Shown in pieces: positions 21,353-28,565 of a stretch of 28,565 nt of DNA. The number at the start of each line of letters is the position of its first letter. Within the stretch, counting starts at the first letter, position 1. Location: assembly GCA_965141735.1 (NCBI GenBank), contig CBCSOX010000011.1, forward strand, positions 1 through 28,565, given 5' to 3'. Source of the DNA: Massilioclostridium sp965141735. Lineage in GTDB: Bacteria; Bacillota; Clostridia; Oscillospirales; Ruminococcaceae. A program made the translations under genes and the position numbers. The notes beneath the pieces were generated by a model. That model saw only the letters and a list, made by a program, of their open reading frames with translations, made no database searches and was not told the DNA's origin.

Positions 21353-22010
21353 ACCGGTAGCCGACCCCCCTCAGTGTCACAATGTAATGCCGGTAGGCGC
21401 CGAGCCTTCCGCGCAGCAGCTTAATGTGGGTGTCGAGCGTGCGGTCATCCCCGTAAAAGTCATAGCCCCACACATCACAGATCAGTTTTTCCCGTGTGAG
21501 CGCAATGCCTTTGTTTTTGACCAGGTAAAACAGCAGGTCGTATTCCTTGGGGGACATATCGATGCGCACATCGTCGATGTACACCATCCGGCCGGTGAAG
21601 TCGATTGTCAGCCCGTCAAAGACGGCGATTTCCTTTTCCGCCTGCGGGGGCTGGCTGCGATTTAAAATCGCCTTGACCCGCATCATCAGCTCGCGAGGGG
21701 AAAATGGTTTGACCACATAGTCGTCGATCCCCAGCTCAAAGCCGTGAATTTTGTCGTATTCCTCCCCCCGCGCCGAGAGCATGAGCACCGGGGTGTTTTT
21801 GAACTTGCGGATTTCCCGGCAGGTGGAAAACCCGTCGAGCTCGGGCATCATGATGTCGAGGATGAGGATGTCGAACTCCCGGTCCCGGCAGAGCTTGACC
21901 GCCTCCATGCCGTCGGCCGCCTCACCCACCAGATATCCCTCAAATTCGGCGTATTTGCGAATAAACGCCCGAAGTTTTTCTTCGTCATCTACAATGTGAA
22001 TGTGCTGCAC
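21342..22010 (-). CDS. OmpR-family response regulator 2
   Basis: A 222-residue regulator with a receiver domain (Asp8 and Asp9 in the acidic pocket, phospho-acceptor Asp52 in ILILDIMMPE, LSARG, KPFSPREL) and a winged helix (DMSPKEYDLLFYLVKN, DDRTLDTHIKLLRGRLG, LRGVGYRF). The start is GTG at 22010, supported by GGGAGGGA eight bases upstream. It pairs with the overlapping kinase gene. Its promoter carries 11-bp spaced CTGTGTGA repeats, probably its own binding sites. Confidence 0.95.
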   Translation of the reverse strand: MQHIHIVDDEEKLRAFIRKYAEFEGYLVGEAADGMEAVKLCRDREFDILILDIMMPELDGFSTCREIRKFKNTPVLMLSARGEEYDKIHGFELGIDDYVVKPFSPRELMMRVKAILNRSQPPQAEKEIAVFDGLTIDFTGRMVYIDDVRIDMSPKEYDLLFYLVKNKGIALTREKLICDVWGYDFYGDDRTLDTHIKLLRGRLGAYRHYIVTLRGVGYRFEA

Positions 22011-22058
22011 TGTACAGTCCCTCCCGTTTTCATGTTTTTGCGGGGCTTTTCTGATGTC

Positions 22059-22089
22059 AGTTTACCAGCGCTGTGTGATGCCTGTGTGA
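22059..22089 (-). promoter_or_regulatory. Promoter with Pho-box-like direct repeats
   Basis: CTGTGTGA occurs at 22071-22078 and 22082-22089 (plus-strand sense), exactly 11 bp apart. It sits where the -35 should be, upstream of TAAACT (22064-22059 on the minus strand). The spacing and the CTGT core resemble PhoB/PhoP-type sites. Confidence 0.65.
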
Positions 22090-22096
22090 AAATAAA

Positions 22097-23164
22097 CTAT
22101 TTTTCATCGGGGCGGTAGGAACGATATCCGGATTCAATTTCTTCCCGTTGTGCAGTGGGAGAAATTTTTACCCGCTGGGTATTGCCCGCCGCATCCGCCG
22201 CAGTTACGGTCAGTTCGTGGTAGGGGACGCCCTGCTCTGCGAGGGTCTGCTGAAACCTGAGCGCAGTTTCTATCAACTCTGATTTTGGAACAACCGCCGG
22301 CTCATCTGAACATTCGCCGAATGAGAGGGTATAGCGGAGTTTGCCGAGTGCTTGCTGGCGAAGCTGCACCGCTCCGTTGCGTTCATCTGCGGGCAGGGCT
22401 GGATCGTTTGAAAGCTGCAGTTGGGTGATGCCGAGCGGTTCGGCTGACTCTGCTGATACGCACAGAGGACGGTTCCCCACCGGGAGGAGCAAGCCGCGAA
22501 TGAATTCCGCCTGTCCGGCGCAGAGCTGGACCGAGAGAGCGTCCTGGTAGCCGTCCTGTACGCCGCCCTGGCGGCCGAACGAGATCGTCTCTCTGCCGAG
22601 AGGGGTGGAAAACACCGCCTTGTGCAGCCCATTTTTGGAATCGTAAGTCACTCCCTGAAAGGTGAGGCTGTCACTCGGGTAGTGCTCTGCCGCATAGGAA
22701 TTTGCCCGGACAGCAGCGGAGATCCAGCCCACCGGATTGCCAAACAGATTGAAGCTCGCATAGCCTGGAATGAGCAGCAGAGCGATTGCCGCAGCCGGGA
22801 GAAGGATTTTGAGCGGGAGTTCTGTGCGGCTGTGTGAGAGCTTGAGCAACAGAGCGGAAAAGACGCCAAAGGCTGTGCCGAGCAGCGAGAGCAGAACAAA
22901 GAAAAGAGCGCCGGCGACACTCCCTGCAAACAGCCCGCCAAAGATTCCGCAGGGAAGTGTATAGAGCAGGATGCGCAGCGGATGGCCAAAACAGAGCTGG
23001 CAAAAAAACGGGACAAGGACGAGCAGCGGGATGGTTGAGAGAAACGGCGCCCGCAGCCCGGCAAGGGCGCAGGAGAGCAGCAGGGCGAGCAGGACGCAGG
23101 TGGATTTGATGCGGTTCTGGGTCAGTTCTAAGGTCCATTTTTGCATGGTTTGTTCCCGTTTCAT
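22097..23164 (-). CDS. Membrane protein of unknown function with YfjL-like C-terminal part
   Basis: A 355-residue protein. The N-terminal 140 residues are hydrophobic and form about five membrane segments in a Gly/Leu/Ala-rich pattern. The remainder is soluble. Around residues 150-185 the text SYAAEHYPSDSLTFQGVTYDSKNGLHKAVF has the helix-strand-strand pattern of YfjL-like domains. The C-terminal part (about 270-355) contains LIETALRFQQTLAEQGVPYHELTVTA, again compatible with such a fold. ATG 23164 has GGAGGAAG upstream; an internal ATG six codons later is possible. It is transcribed toward the two-component operon but has about 86 bases and a separate promoter between, so joint regulation is unproven. 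Confidence 0.8.
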   Translation of the reverse strand: MKREQTMQKWTLELTQNRIKSTCVLLALLLSCALAGLRAPFLSTIPLLVLVPFFCQLCFGHPLRILLYTLPCGIFGGLFAGSVAGALFFVLLSLLGTAFGVFSALLLKLSHSRTELPLKILLPAAAIALLLIPGYASFNLFGNPVGWISAAVRANSYAAEHYPSDSLTFQGVTYDSKNGLHKAVFSTPLGRETISFGRQGGVQDGYQDALSVQLCAGQAEFIRGLLLPVGNRPLCVSAESAEPLGITQLQLSNDPALPADERNGAVQLRQQALGKLRYTLSFGECSDEPAVVPKSELIETALRFQQTLAEQGVPYHELTVTAADAAGNTQRVKISPTAQREEIESGYRSYRPDEK

Positions 23165-23190
23165 AAGCTTCCTCCGGATCGTTTTTTTCC

Positions 23191-23218
23191 ATTATAGCAC
23201 ATTCTGAAGGGAAGACAA
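23191..23218 (-). promoter_or_regulatory. Promoter of the membrane protein gene
   Basis: On the minus strand TTGTCT (23218-23213), a 16-base spacer and an extended -10 TGCTATAAT (TATAAT at 23196-23191) precede the gene by about 27 bases. Confidence 0.7.
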
Positions 23219-23272
23219 GATTTGAATGATGGAAATAATCTCAAATGAATAGAAATATGAGCACGCAGGAAG

Positions 23273-23320
23273 AATCGACCGTTTGGGGAAAGAGACTCTT
23301 TTTCCCCCAAACTGTCGATT
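23273..23320. repeat. Long imperfect stem-loop between divergent genes
   Basis: AATCGAC-GTTTGGGG-AAAGAG on the left pairs with its complement on the right, with one mismatch and two small bulges, giving about 21 pairs. It lies between the divergent membrane-protein promoter and the riboswitch promoter. No T run follows. The role is unknown. Confidence 0.6.
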
Positions 23321-23421
23321 TTGCGGTATTCGCTGTCGGGCGGATTTGACGCATTTGCCCTAGAATCCCCGATTTCTTTTATCAAAACAGATTTTTTGAC
23401 TGCCAAATTTGTGAATTATTC

Positions 23422-23450
23422 TTGACTTTTTTGTTGTGAGAACGTATAAT
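23422..23450 (+). promoter_or_regulatory. Strong promoter of the riboswitch operon
   Basis: TTGACT (23422-23427), a 17-base spacer and TATAAT (23445-23450). Transcription should start about ten bases before the riboswitch aptamer. Confidence 0.88.
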
Positions 23451-23460
23451 TTTAATGAAA

Positions 23461-23577
23461 TAAAGGGGAGTAGCTTGCGCCGGCAACCACTGGCGTTGTG
23501 CGGTGTCGTCATGACGACTGGTTCGGCCTAACAGAAGGCGGCCAGTCCGTATCGCCATGAAAAAGCGAGACTTTTAT
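23461..23577 (+). promoter_or_regulatory. yybP-ykoY (manganese) riboswitch aptamer
   Basis: The leader begins AAAGGGGAGTAGC, contains GTCGTCAT followed by paired helices (CTGG/CCAG with a GGCC/GGCC arm), and ends GCGAGACTTTTA. These are the conserved ends and internal loop of the yybP-ykoY aptamer, which binds Mn2+ and turns downstream genes on. The 5' TAAAG and 3' CTTTTA form the closing helix P1. Confidence 0.88.
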
Positions 23578-23609
23578 TGCAGATTTGTGCTGCAATAAAA
23601 GTCTTTTTT
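23568..23609 (+). terminator. Riboswitch expression-platform terminator
   Basis: AGACTTTTATTGCAG pairs perfectly with CTGCAATAAAAGTCT around a seven-base loop, followed by six T. Its left arm shares GACTTTTA with the 3' side of the aptamer P1 helix. A ligand-bound aptamer would therefore block the terminator, predicting an ON switch with metal. Confidence 0.92.
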
Positions 23610-23637
23610 ACTGCCCCAAATAAGATGGAGGATGGTT

Positions 23638-25290
23638 ATGAAACCAACTGATTTTCTTTCCCTGCTCGGCGGGCTCGCACTTTTTTTGTACGGAATGAAG
23701 ATGATGAGCGAGGGCCTTGAGCAGGCGGCGGGCAATCGGCTCAAGTCAATTCTCGAGAAACTCACATCCAACCGCTTTGTCGGCATTCTTGTCGGTGCGG
23801 GCATTACCGCGCTGATTCAGAGTTCGTCGGCCACCACTGTCATGGTGGTCGGGTTTGTCAATTCCAAGCTCATGACCCTTTCCCAGGCGGTGTGGATCAT
23901 CATGGGCGCGAACATCGGCACCACCATCACCGGCCAGCTCATCGCGCTCGATATCGGCGCGGTCGCCCCCCTCATTGCCTTTGTAGGGGTTGTGCTCGTC
24001 AGCTTTTTTAAGCAGAAAAAGGTCAACTGTATTGGCACCATCATCGCCGGACTTGGTATTCTCTTTGTCGGCATGGAATTTATGAGCAGTTCCATGGCCC
24101 CGCTGCGGGAATCCGAGGCGTTTGTCAGCATGATGACCACCTTTCAGAATCCCCTCATCGGCATTGCGGTGGGCGCGCTGTTCACAGCGATCATCCAAAG
24201 CTCCTCCGCCTCGGTCGGTATTTTGCAGGCGCTCGCGATGAGCGGCGTCATCGGGCTGCACAGTGCGGCGTTCGTCCTCTTCGGGCAAAACATCGGCACC
24301 TGCATCACCGCTGTCATCGCCTCGATCGGCACCAGCCGCAATGCAAAGCGCACCACCATCATCCACCTGCTCTTTAATGTCATTGGAACGGTTCTGTTTG
24401 TCTGTATCTGCCTGCTCAGCCCCTTCACCAGCTGGGTGGCTTCCTGGACGCCGGACAACCCGGCCGCGCAGATCGCAAATGTGCACACCATCTTTAACGT
24501 TGTCACCACGCTGCTCCTACTCCCGTTCGGACAATATCTCGCCAAGCTTGCGACCCGGATTCTCCCGGTCAAAGCAGGGGAATCGAATGGGGAAATGTCG
24601 CTCAAATTTGTCGGGGAGCACAGCGTGGGATCGACTGCGATCGCCATCTCGCAGCTCCGCCAGGAGGTCAGCCGGATGTATGCGATTGCCAAGGAAAACG
24701 TCCACCTGTCGTTTTACGCAGTTGTCAACCGCACCGACAGCGACTGGGAGATGATCAACCGAAATGAGGAGTACCTTGATTACCTCAATAAAGAGATCAC
24801 CCGCTACACCGCCAAGGCGGGCGCGAGCATGCAGTACCCCGATTCTGAGATTACCAACACCCTGTTCCAAATCACCGGGGATATTGAGCGCATCGGCGAC
24901 CACGCGATGAATTTGGTCGAGTATGCCCGGATGATCCGGGAGAAACGGCTCGAACTCACGGCGGAAATGCTCGAAGAGCTGGTGCAGATGCGGGACAATA
25001 TTTTTGATGTGTTGGACAAACTATCCACAGACGATCTCATCGGCAGCGAGAGCTCGCTCCTCTTCGTCGCCCAGCAGGAGCAGGCGATTGACGATTTCAG
25101 CGAGCAGTACCGCGCCAACCAGATCAAACGCCTTGAAACTGGGGACTGCGCCCCCGAAACCTGCGTTATTTACAGCGAGATGATCACTGACATCGAGCGA
25201 GTTTCCGACCACATCCTCAACATTGCCGAGGCGTGCTACAAGGCCAAACAGTCCCTCAAACAAGAAGTTCAACCCGTTTCATCGATCTGA
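23638..25290 (+). CDS. Na/Pi cotransporter family protein with PhoU domain
   Basis: A 550-residue protein. The membrane half has the two inverted repeats of the NptA/SLC34 family with QSSSATT (61-67) and QSSSAS (187-192), each followed by a GANIGT or GQNIGT loop (about 90 and 225). From about 335 on it is a cytoplasmic PhoU-like helical domain with ERIGDHAMNL and IERVSDHILNI, the E-R-(I/V)-(G/S)-D-H repeats that bind metal clusters in PhoU. The start is ATG 23638, because GGAGG at 23627-23631 is then six bases away; ATG 23632 would touch it. It is the first gene after the Mn riboswitch and 14 bases before the CaCA gene. Transport direction and true substrate are inference. Confidence 0.93.
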   Translation: MKPTDFLSLLGGLALFLYGMKMMSEGLEQAAGNRLKSILEKLTSNRFVGILVGAGITALIQSSSATTVMVVGFVNSKLMTLSQAVWIIMGANIGTTITGQLIALDIGAVAPLIAFVGVVLVSFFKQKKVNCIGTIIAGLGILFVGMEFMSSSMAPLRESEAFVSMMTTFQNPLIGIAVGALFTAIIQSSSASVGILQALAMSGVIGLHSAAFVLFGQNIGTCITAVIASIGTSRNAKRTTIIHLLFNVIGTVLFVCICLLSPFTSWVASWTPDNPAAQIANVHTIFNVVTTLLLLPFGQYLAKLATRILPVKAGESNGEMSLKFVGEHSVGSTAIAISQLRQEVSRMYAIAKENVHLSFYAVVNRTDSDWEMINRNEEYLDYLNKEITRYTAKAGASMQYPDSEITNTLFQITGDIERIGDHAMNLVEYARMIREKRLELTAEMLEELVQMRDNIFDVLDKLSTDDLIGSESSLLFVAQQEQAIDDFSEQYRANQIKRLETGDCAPETCVIYSEMITDIERVSDHILNIAEACYKAKQSLKQEVQPVSSI

Positions 25291-25304
25291 TTAAGGAGGT
25301 CCCT

Positions 25305-26273
25305 ATGCTGCCTTATTTGTTTCTCATCATCGGCCTTGTCCTTTTGGTCAAAGGCGCCGATCTGTTTGTCGAGGGAAGCTCGTCCATTGCCAAAATCCTT
25401 CGGGTGCCGAGCATCATCATCGGTCTGACCATCGTTGCGTTCGGTACCAGTGCCCCCGAGGCTGCGGTCAGCGTCACCGCATCCATTCAGGGGCAAAACG
25501 AAATCGCGGTGGGCAATGTCATTGGTTCGAATATGTTTAACCTGCTGGTGGTCGTCGGCATGTGCGCCGTCATCCGCCGGGTGCGGGTCAAACGCTCGAT
25601 GATTGCCAAGGAGTTCCCCTTTGCCATCCTTTCCTGCCTGATTCTCATTGTGATGGCGCTCGATACCCAGCTCGGGGGCCAGTCGGGGCCGGGCGTCAAA
25701 AACCTGCTCTCCCGCGCGGACGGCATCATTCTGCTGATCTTTTTTGCGATGTTCCTCTACTCCCTCATCCGGTTTGCACTCGACTCCCGCAGACAGAGCG
25801 CGGGACAGGAGACAGAACAGGGGGCAATGTCGATTTCCAAGAGCATTCTGTTTTCCCTCGCCGGCATCGCGGGGGTAATCCTCGGCGGCAAGCTCACAGT
25901 GGACGGGGCGAGCGACATCGCCGCCTCGTTCGGCATCAGTCAAAAACTCATTGGCCTGACCATCGTCGCCATCGGCACCTCGCTGCCCGAGCTTGTCACC
26001 TCAATTGTGGCGGCGCGCAAGGGGGAGAGCGACCTCGCGCTCGGCAACGCAATCGGCTCGAACATCTTTAACGCCTTTTTCATTTTAGGCATGTCGGCCA
26101 CCATCAGCCCGATTCCGTTTGACATGGCCTCGGTCTACGACATGGTGATCCTCGGTGCAGCCAGCCTGCTAGTGTATTTCTTCGCAGTGAGCAAAAAGAA
26201 AATTTACCGGCCGGAGGGGATCGCGATGATCACCGCGTATGCTGCCTACATGGTGTACATTATCCTGCGCTGA
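25305..26273 (+). CDS. CaCA family Na+/Ca2+ exchanger-like transporter (YrbG type)
   Basis: A 322-residue membrane protein with two inverted halves of five segments. The alpha-1 repeat has GTSAPEAAVS (47-56) and GNVIGSNMFN (70-79); the alpha-2 repeat has GTSLPELVTS (224-233) and GNAIGSNIFN (247-256). The Glu residues in these repeats bind the divalent cation. Start ATG 25305 has AAGGAGG seven bases upstream; a longer frame into the preceding gene was rejected. It shares the riboswitch-controlled transcript with the Na/Pi-PhoU gene. With a Mn2+ sensor upstream, export of Mn2+ (or Ca2+/Mn2+) is a better guess than Ca2+ alone, but this is inference. Confidence 0.95.
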   Translation: MLPYLFLIIGLVLLVKGADLFVEGSSSIAKILRVPSIIIGLTIVAFGTSAPEAAVSVTASIQGQNEIAVGNVIGSNMFNLLVVVGMCAVIRRVRVKRSMIAKEFPFAILSCLILIVMALDTQLGGQSGPGVKNLLSRADGIILLIFFAMFLYSLIRFALDSRRQSAGQETEQGAMSISKSILFSLAGIAGVILGGKLTVDGASDIAASFGISQKLIGLTIVAIGTSLPELVTSIVAARKGESDLALGNAIGSNIFNAFFILGMSATISPIPFDMASVYDMVILGAASLLVYFFAVSKKKIYRPEGIAMITAYAAYMVYIILR

Positions 26274-26337
26274 CGGCCAGATCATTTTTGAATTGCAGAA
26301 ATTGAACCCAAACGATGCACTTTGCTGGAATATATGC

Positions 26338-26343
26338 TATAAT
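26338..26343 (+). promoter_or_regulatory. Extended -10 promoter of the small membrane protein
   Basis: TGCTATAAT is an extended -10 (TATAAT 26338-26343). No clear -35 at the right distance. It gives a leader of about 45 bases before the ribosome site AGGAG (26381-26385). Confidence 0.6.
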
Positions 26344-26393
26344 ATAAAAAGAAAGTTGAAAAAACAAGGTGCTTTGGAGTAGGAGCCTGCAAT

Positions 26394-26924
26394 ATGACGA
26401 TGATTTTGATTGGATTTTTATTTCTGTTTTTTCGCTGCGACCTCAGTGTCGGAGATGCTGTCATTGGGCTGCTGCCCAGCTTTGTTGGGTATTTTCTCAT
26501 TCTCGCAGGTCTGAACGAACTGATCGTGGAGAACAGGCAGTTGGTTCGCCTCCGCCCCTGGGTAATCGGCATGGGGCTCTGCACCGGTGTCCAGTACGCG
26601 GCTGCCCTATTCGGATTGACTGCAACAACGCCGCTTTTGGACCTGGTGATTGCTCTGGCCGAATCCGTGCTCTGCTATTGGATCATCTACCGCATCCTTG
26701 CCGGCATCGCTGAGATCGAATACCGGTTGGGCGTCACACTGATGGCGCAACGGCTCAAGACCCGGTGGATCTGGATGGTCCTTTTGCTGGCGGGCATCTA
26801 TGTGTTTTTGTTCTTAGGCCCCGCCCTGTCCTTGCTGCTGGCAGTTGGGTATTTTGTGATGGCGATCCTTTTCCTGGTGGCGTTTCATAAAACCTCCGTC
26901 CTGTTCAGAGCCCGTCCTCGGTAG
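26394..26924 (+). CDS. Small polytopic membrane protein, function unknown
   Basis: A 176-residue protein with about five membrane segments. The N-terminus has FLFLFFRCDLSVGDAVIGLLPSFVGYFLILAGLNEL, a pattern I associate with unnamed membrane proteins of Firmicutes, with two charged residues after a first short hydrophobic stretch. No catalytic or transport motif is visible. ATG 26394 has AGGAG eight bases upstream. It has its own promoter and a strong terminator, so it is probably monocistronic and not part of the riboswitch operon, though no clear terminator separates it from the CaCA gene. Confidence 0.85.
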   Translation: MTMILIGFLFLFFRCDLSVGDAVIGLLPSFVGYFLILAGLNELIVENRQLVRLRPWVIGMGLCTGVQYAAALFGLTATTPLLDLVIALAESVLCYWIIYRILAGIAEIEYRLGVTLMAQRLKTRWIWMVLLLAGIYVFLFLGPALSLLLAVGYFVMAILFLVAFHKTSVLFRARPR

Positions 26925-26981
26925 AAACAGCACAAAGAGATGCAATGCATGTTTCTTTTTTGAAGTGTTTTCGCCTGTTTT

Positions 26982-27032
26982 GTAAAGATACCCGCCAAAT
27001 GCTTGTTCATCGGCGTTTGGCGGGTATTTTTT
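26982..27032. terminator. Bidirectional terminator after the small membrane protein
   Basis: ATACCCGCCAAA (26988-26999) pairs with TTTGGCGGGTAT (27016-27027) and is followed by TTTTT. Outer TGTAAA/TTTACA pairs extend it and give T runs on both strands. Confidence 0.92.
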
Positions 27033-27281
27033 ACAGGTGAAATTCTTTTCGATGCGTCAGCGCGTCAGCAAAAAGTCTGTTCAAGCAATCAGTTTTTGTC
27101 ACATCGGCAAATCCAACGGTTGTCGCCGGATTTTACATTTTATAGCCTTTCGGTGGTACAGTGCTGATTCCCCGGCGTCTGCTCCAGCGCAAAGCCCGCT
27201 GCATGGCTCAGCAGCCAGAGACTTTTAAAGAATCCCGCTTGCCGCCCTGCCGCTGGACATTTCGGCTTTGGAATTGGGCGG
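27033..27281. other. Intergenic stretch downstream of the GNAT gene, nothing recognised
   Basis: About 250 bases between the shared terminator and the acetyltransferase stop. Short frames are present without ribosome sites. A weak CCGCCC/GGGCGG pairing is the only symmetry noticed. The bidirectional terminator at 26982-27032 probably ends leftward transcription. Confidence 0.5.
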
Positions 27282-27791
27282 TCAGTTGCAACGCAGCAGC
27301 GCGTAGATACAGGAGTCGTGAAATTCCCCATTCTTGAAAACACTGTTGCGCAACTTGCCCTCCAGCACAAAACCCACCTTTTCGAGCACCCGGCGGGAGC
27401 CCGCGTTGTCCGCGAACGGCTCCGCATAGATCCGAGCGACGTCGTAGTGGCGAAAAACAGAGGCACAGAGCTCTTTGACCGCTGCGGTTGCAATTCCCTG
27501 ACCCCAATGCGGTTCGCCCAGCCAATAGCCGAGTTCGGCGTTTTTGCAGCCCACATCGCTTTGCAGATACACCCCGACGCTGCCCACGACTTCGCCGCCC
27601 ACGACGATTGCGCGCAGGCACTGCCGGGTTTCGTCGCTGGCAGCACAGTCGTTGACATACCACTCTGCATCCGCAAGGGTGTAGGGGTGCGGAAAAATGT
27701 TGCGCAGCCATTTGGCGATGTTCTGGTTGTCCGCATATTTGGCGACAGCTTGTGCATCGGATGCTTGAAATTTTCTCAGTAATACATTCAT
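27282..27791 (-). CDS. GNAT-family N-acetyltransferase (RimJ/RimL-like)
   Basis: A 169-residue protein. It starts with the LLRKFQASDAQAVAKYADN segment typical of RimJ/RimL-type acetyltransferases. The acetyl-CoA binding motif is ELGYWLGEPHWGQGIATAAVKEL (about 86-108, pyrophosphate loop GQGIAT), followed by RIYAEPFADNAGSRRVLEKVGFVLEG, the conserved Asn-x-x-Ser-x-x-x-x-x-x-K-x-G-F block. The acceptor cannot be predicted: ribosomal protein N-termini, small molecules or peptides are known for the family. ATGA overlap with the preceding fbp stop shows translational coupling, though a metabolic link is not obvious. Confidence 0.93.
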   Translation of the reverse strand: MNVLLRKFQASDAQAVAKYADNQNIAKWLRNIFPHPYTLADAEWYVNDCAASDETRQCLRAIVVGGEVVGSVGVYLQSDVGCKNAELGYWLGEPHWGQGIATAAVKELCASVFRHYDVARIYAEPFADNAGSRRVLEKVGFVLEGKLRNSVFKNGEFHDSCIYALLRCN

Positions 27792-28565
27792 GAGCGTCTC
27801 TCCTTAATCTGTCCAGTTCGGTAAGCGGTGAGCAGCGCCTGCAGCTCTTGAATCTGCCGCGCAAGTTCTTTTCCCTCGTCGGTGTCGGACACCGACATGC
27901 GCCGTTTCATCAGCTCAACGATTTGCACCGACGGGGCGACCTCCACTGGAGTGTCGTCCGGCGCGTGCAGAAACGGCTTGTGCTGCGCCAGAGCGAGATA
28001 GCGGGAGCTGTAAATCAGGGTATAGCCGCCGATTCCGGTCTGGGAGCGGTAGGCTTTGGACATCCCGCCATCGATGAGAAAGAGGAGGCCGTCCCCTTTG
28101 ACAGGGCTTTCCCCCTGCTTGATCTTCACCGGCACATGGCCGTTGACAATGTGGGCGCGCGCTGGGTCGAGGCCGAATTCCCGCAGCACCCGTTCGCAGA
28201 CCTCTCGCTGTTCCACCAGCCTGTAGTAGGGGTTCATCTCCTCCTTGTGGGTTGCCTTGTCCTCAAGAAAGGTGCGTTCAAACGAGGCCATCTTGCTCTT
28301 CCCAAACAGGGGAGAGTGTTTGCCGCACCAGAGGTAGTAGAGAAAGTCGAGCGCATCCCCCCTCTCCTGCGAGCCGATCGGAGCAAAATAGGCGGCGCGC
28401 ACCTTGGCGTCAATTGCGTCGAGGTATGCCTGGCCGCTGAGCTGTTTCCCATCGAGTTCAACCTTGACAAACGCCCCCTCCTCTGTCAGGGGGATGCAGC
28501 CGTGGTAGAGCAGGTTGTCATTGCACTTGAGGTACATTCCGCCGTGGTCGTAGAGGAATTTGATG
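27788..28565 (-). CDS. fbp: Class III fructose-1,6-bisphosphatase, C-terminal part
   Basis: About 258 residues of the C-terminal end; the gene runs off the right edge. The frame is open to the last base and reads IKFLYDHGGMYLKCNDNLLYHGCIPL, then LDFLYYLWCGKHSPLFGKSKM, HIVNGHVPVKIKQGESPVKGDGLLFLIDGGMSKAYRSQTGIGGYTLIYSS, all characteristic of the Firmicute-type (COG3855) enzyme. The His/Asp metal ligands NGHVP and DGG are visible. It hydrolyses fructose-1,6-bisphosphate for gluconeogenesis. The Met at 28537 is internal and not the true start. Full-length relatives are about 640-670 residues, so roughly 60% lies outside the window. Confidence 0.95.
   Translation of the reverse strand, partial: IKFLYDHGGMYLKCNDNLLYHGCIPLTEEGAFVKVELDGKQLSGQAYLDAIDAKVRAAYFAPIGSQERGDALDFLYYLWCGKHSPLFGKSKMASFERTFLEDKATHKEEMNPYYRLVEQREVCERVLREFGLDPARAHIVNGHVPVKIKQGESPVKGDGLLFLIDGGMSKAYRSQTGIGGYTLIYSSRYLALAQHKPFLHAPDDTPVEVAPSVQIVELMKRRMSVSDTDEGKELARQIQELQALLTAYRTGQIKERRS

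Overview
The window looks like chromosomal DNA of a Gram-positive gut Clostridia species (Oscillospiraceae/Ruminococcaceae type). The evidence is high-GC, mostly one-way operons with frequent ATGA/TGATG stop-start overlaps, a class III (Firmicute) fructose-bisphosphatase, BlaI/BlaR-like signalling, a yybP-ykoY (Mn2+) riboswitch and a VTC-DUF4956-CotH cluster. No rRNA, tRNA, CRISPR array or transposase gene was seen.

Layout, left to right. (1) 1-220: start codon, ribosome site, structured leader and promoter of a leftward gene that leaves the window. (2) 485-2990: leftward blaI-like/blaR1-like pair with a DUF4825-type sensor, a twin TACAnnTGTA operator and a terminator. (3) 3505-4338: uppP (undecaprenyl-diphosphatase), leftward. 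(4) 4578-5890: AT-richer island of three small rightward genes (ribbon-helix-helix protein, DUF6809-like protein, XRE repressor), each preceded by symmetrical operator-like DNA. (5) 5920-11866: leftward cluster asnB2 - ATP-grasp ligase - Asp/Glu racemase - 198-bp foldback element - asnB1. The gene set matches the D-aspartate crossbridge pathway of Enterococcus faecium and Lactococcus lactis (racemase makes D-Asp, ATP-grasp ligase attaches it to the peptidoglycan precursor, asparagine synthase homologue amidates it). (6) 12278-15184: response regulator, histidine kinase and a secreted or membrane-anchored protein in one overlapping leftward operon, with 11-bp direct repeats at the promoter. (7) 15646-19570: leftward VTC-domain protein, DUF4956 membrane protein and CotH-like kinase. 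(8) 19794-22089: second response regulator/histidine kinase operon, also with 11-bp repeats. (9) 22097-23218: membrane protein of unknown function, leftward. (10) 23422-26273: rightward operon of a Na/Pi cotransporter-PhoU protein and a CaCA cation exchanger, controlled by a yybP-ykoY riboswitch and terminator. (11) 26338-27032: small membrane protein with its own promoter and terminator. (12) 27282-28565: end of fbp and an overlapping GNAT acetyltransferase, leftward.

Much of the content concerns the cell envelope (UppP, putative D-Asp crossbridge genes, CotH surface kinase, BlaR-like sensor) and phosphate or divalent cations (VTC, Na/Pi-PhoU, CaCA, Mn riboswitch). The best candidates for under-described biology are the D-Asp cassette with two differing asparagine synthases and a foldback element, the VTC-DUF4956-CotH operon whose kinase domain is split by a repeat-bearing insert, and the Mn-riboswitch-controlled Na/Pi-CaCA pair. 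All functional assignments come from reading motifs by eye; no database search was run.
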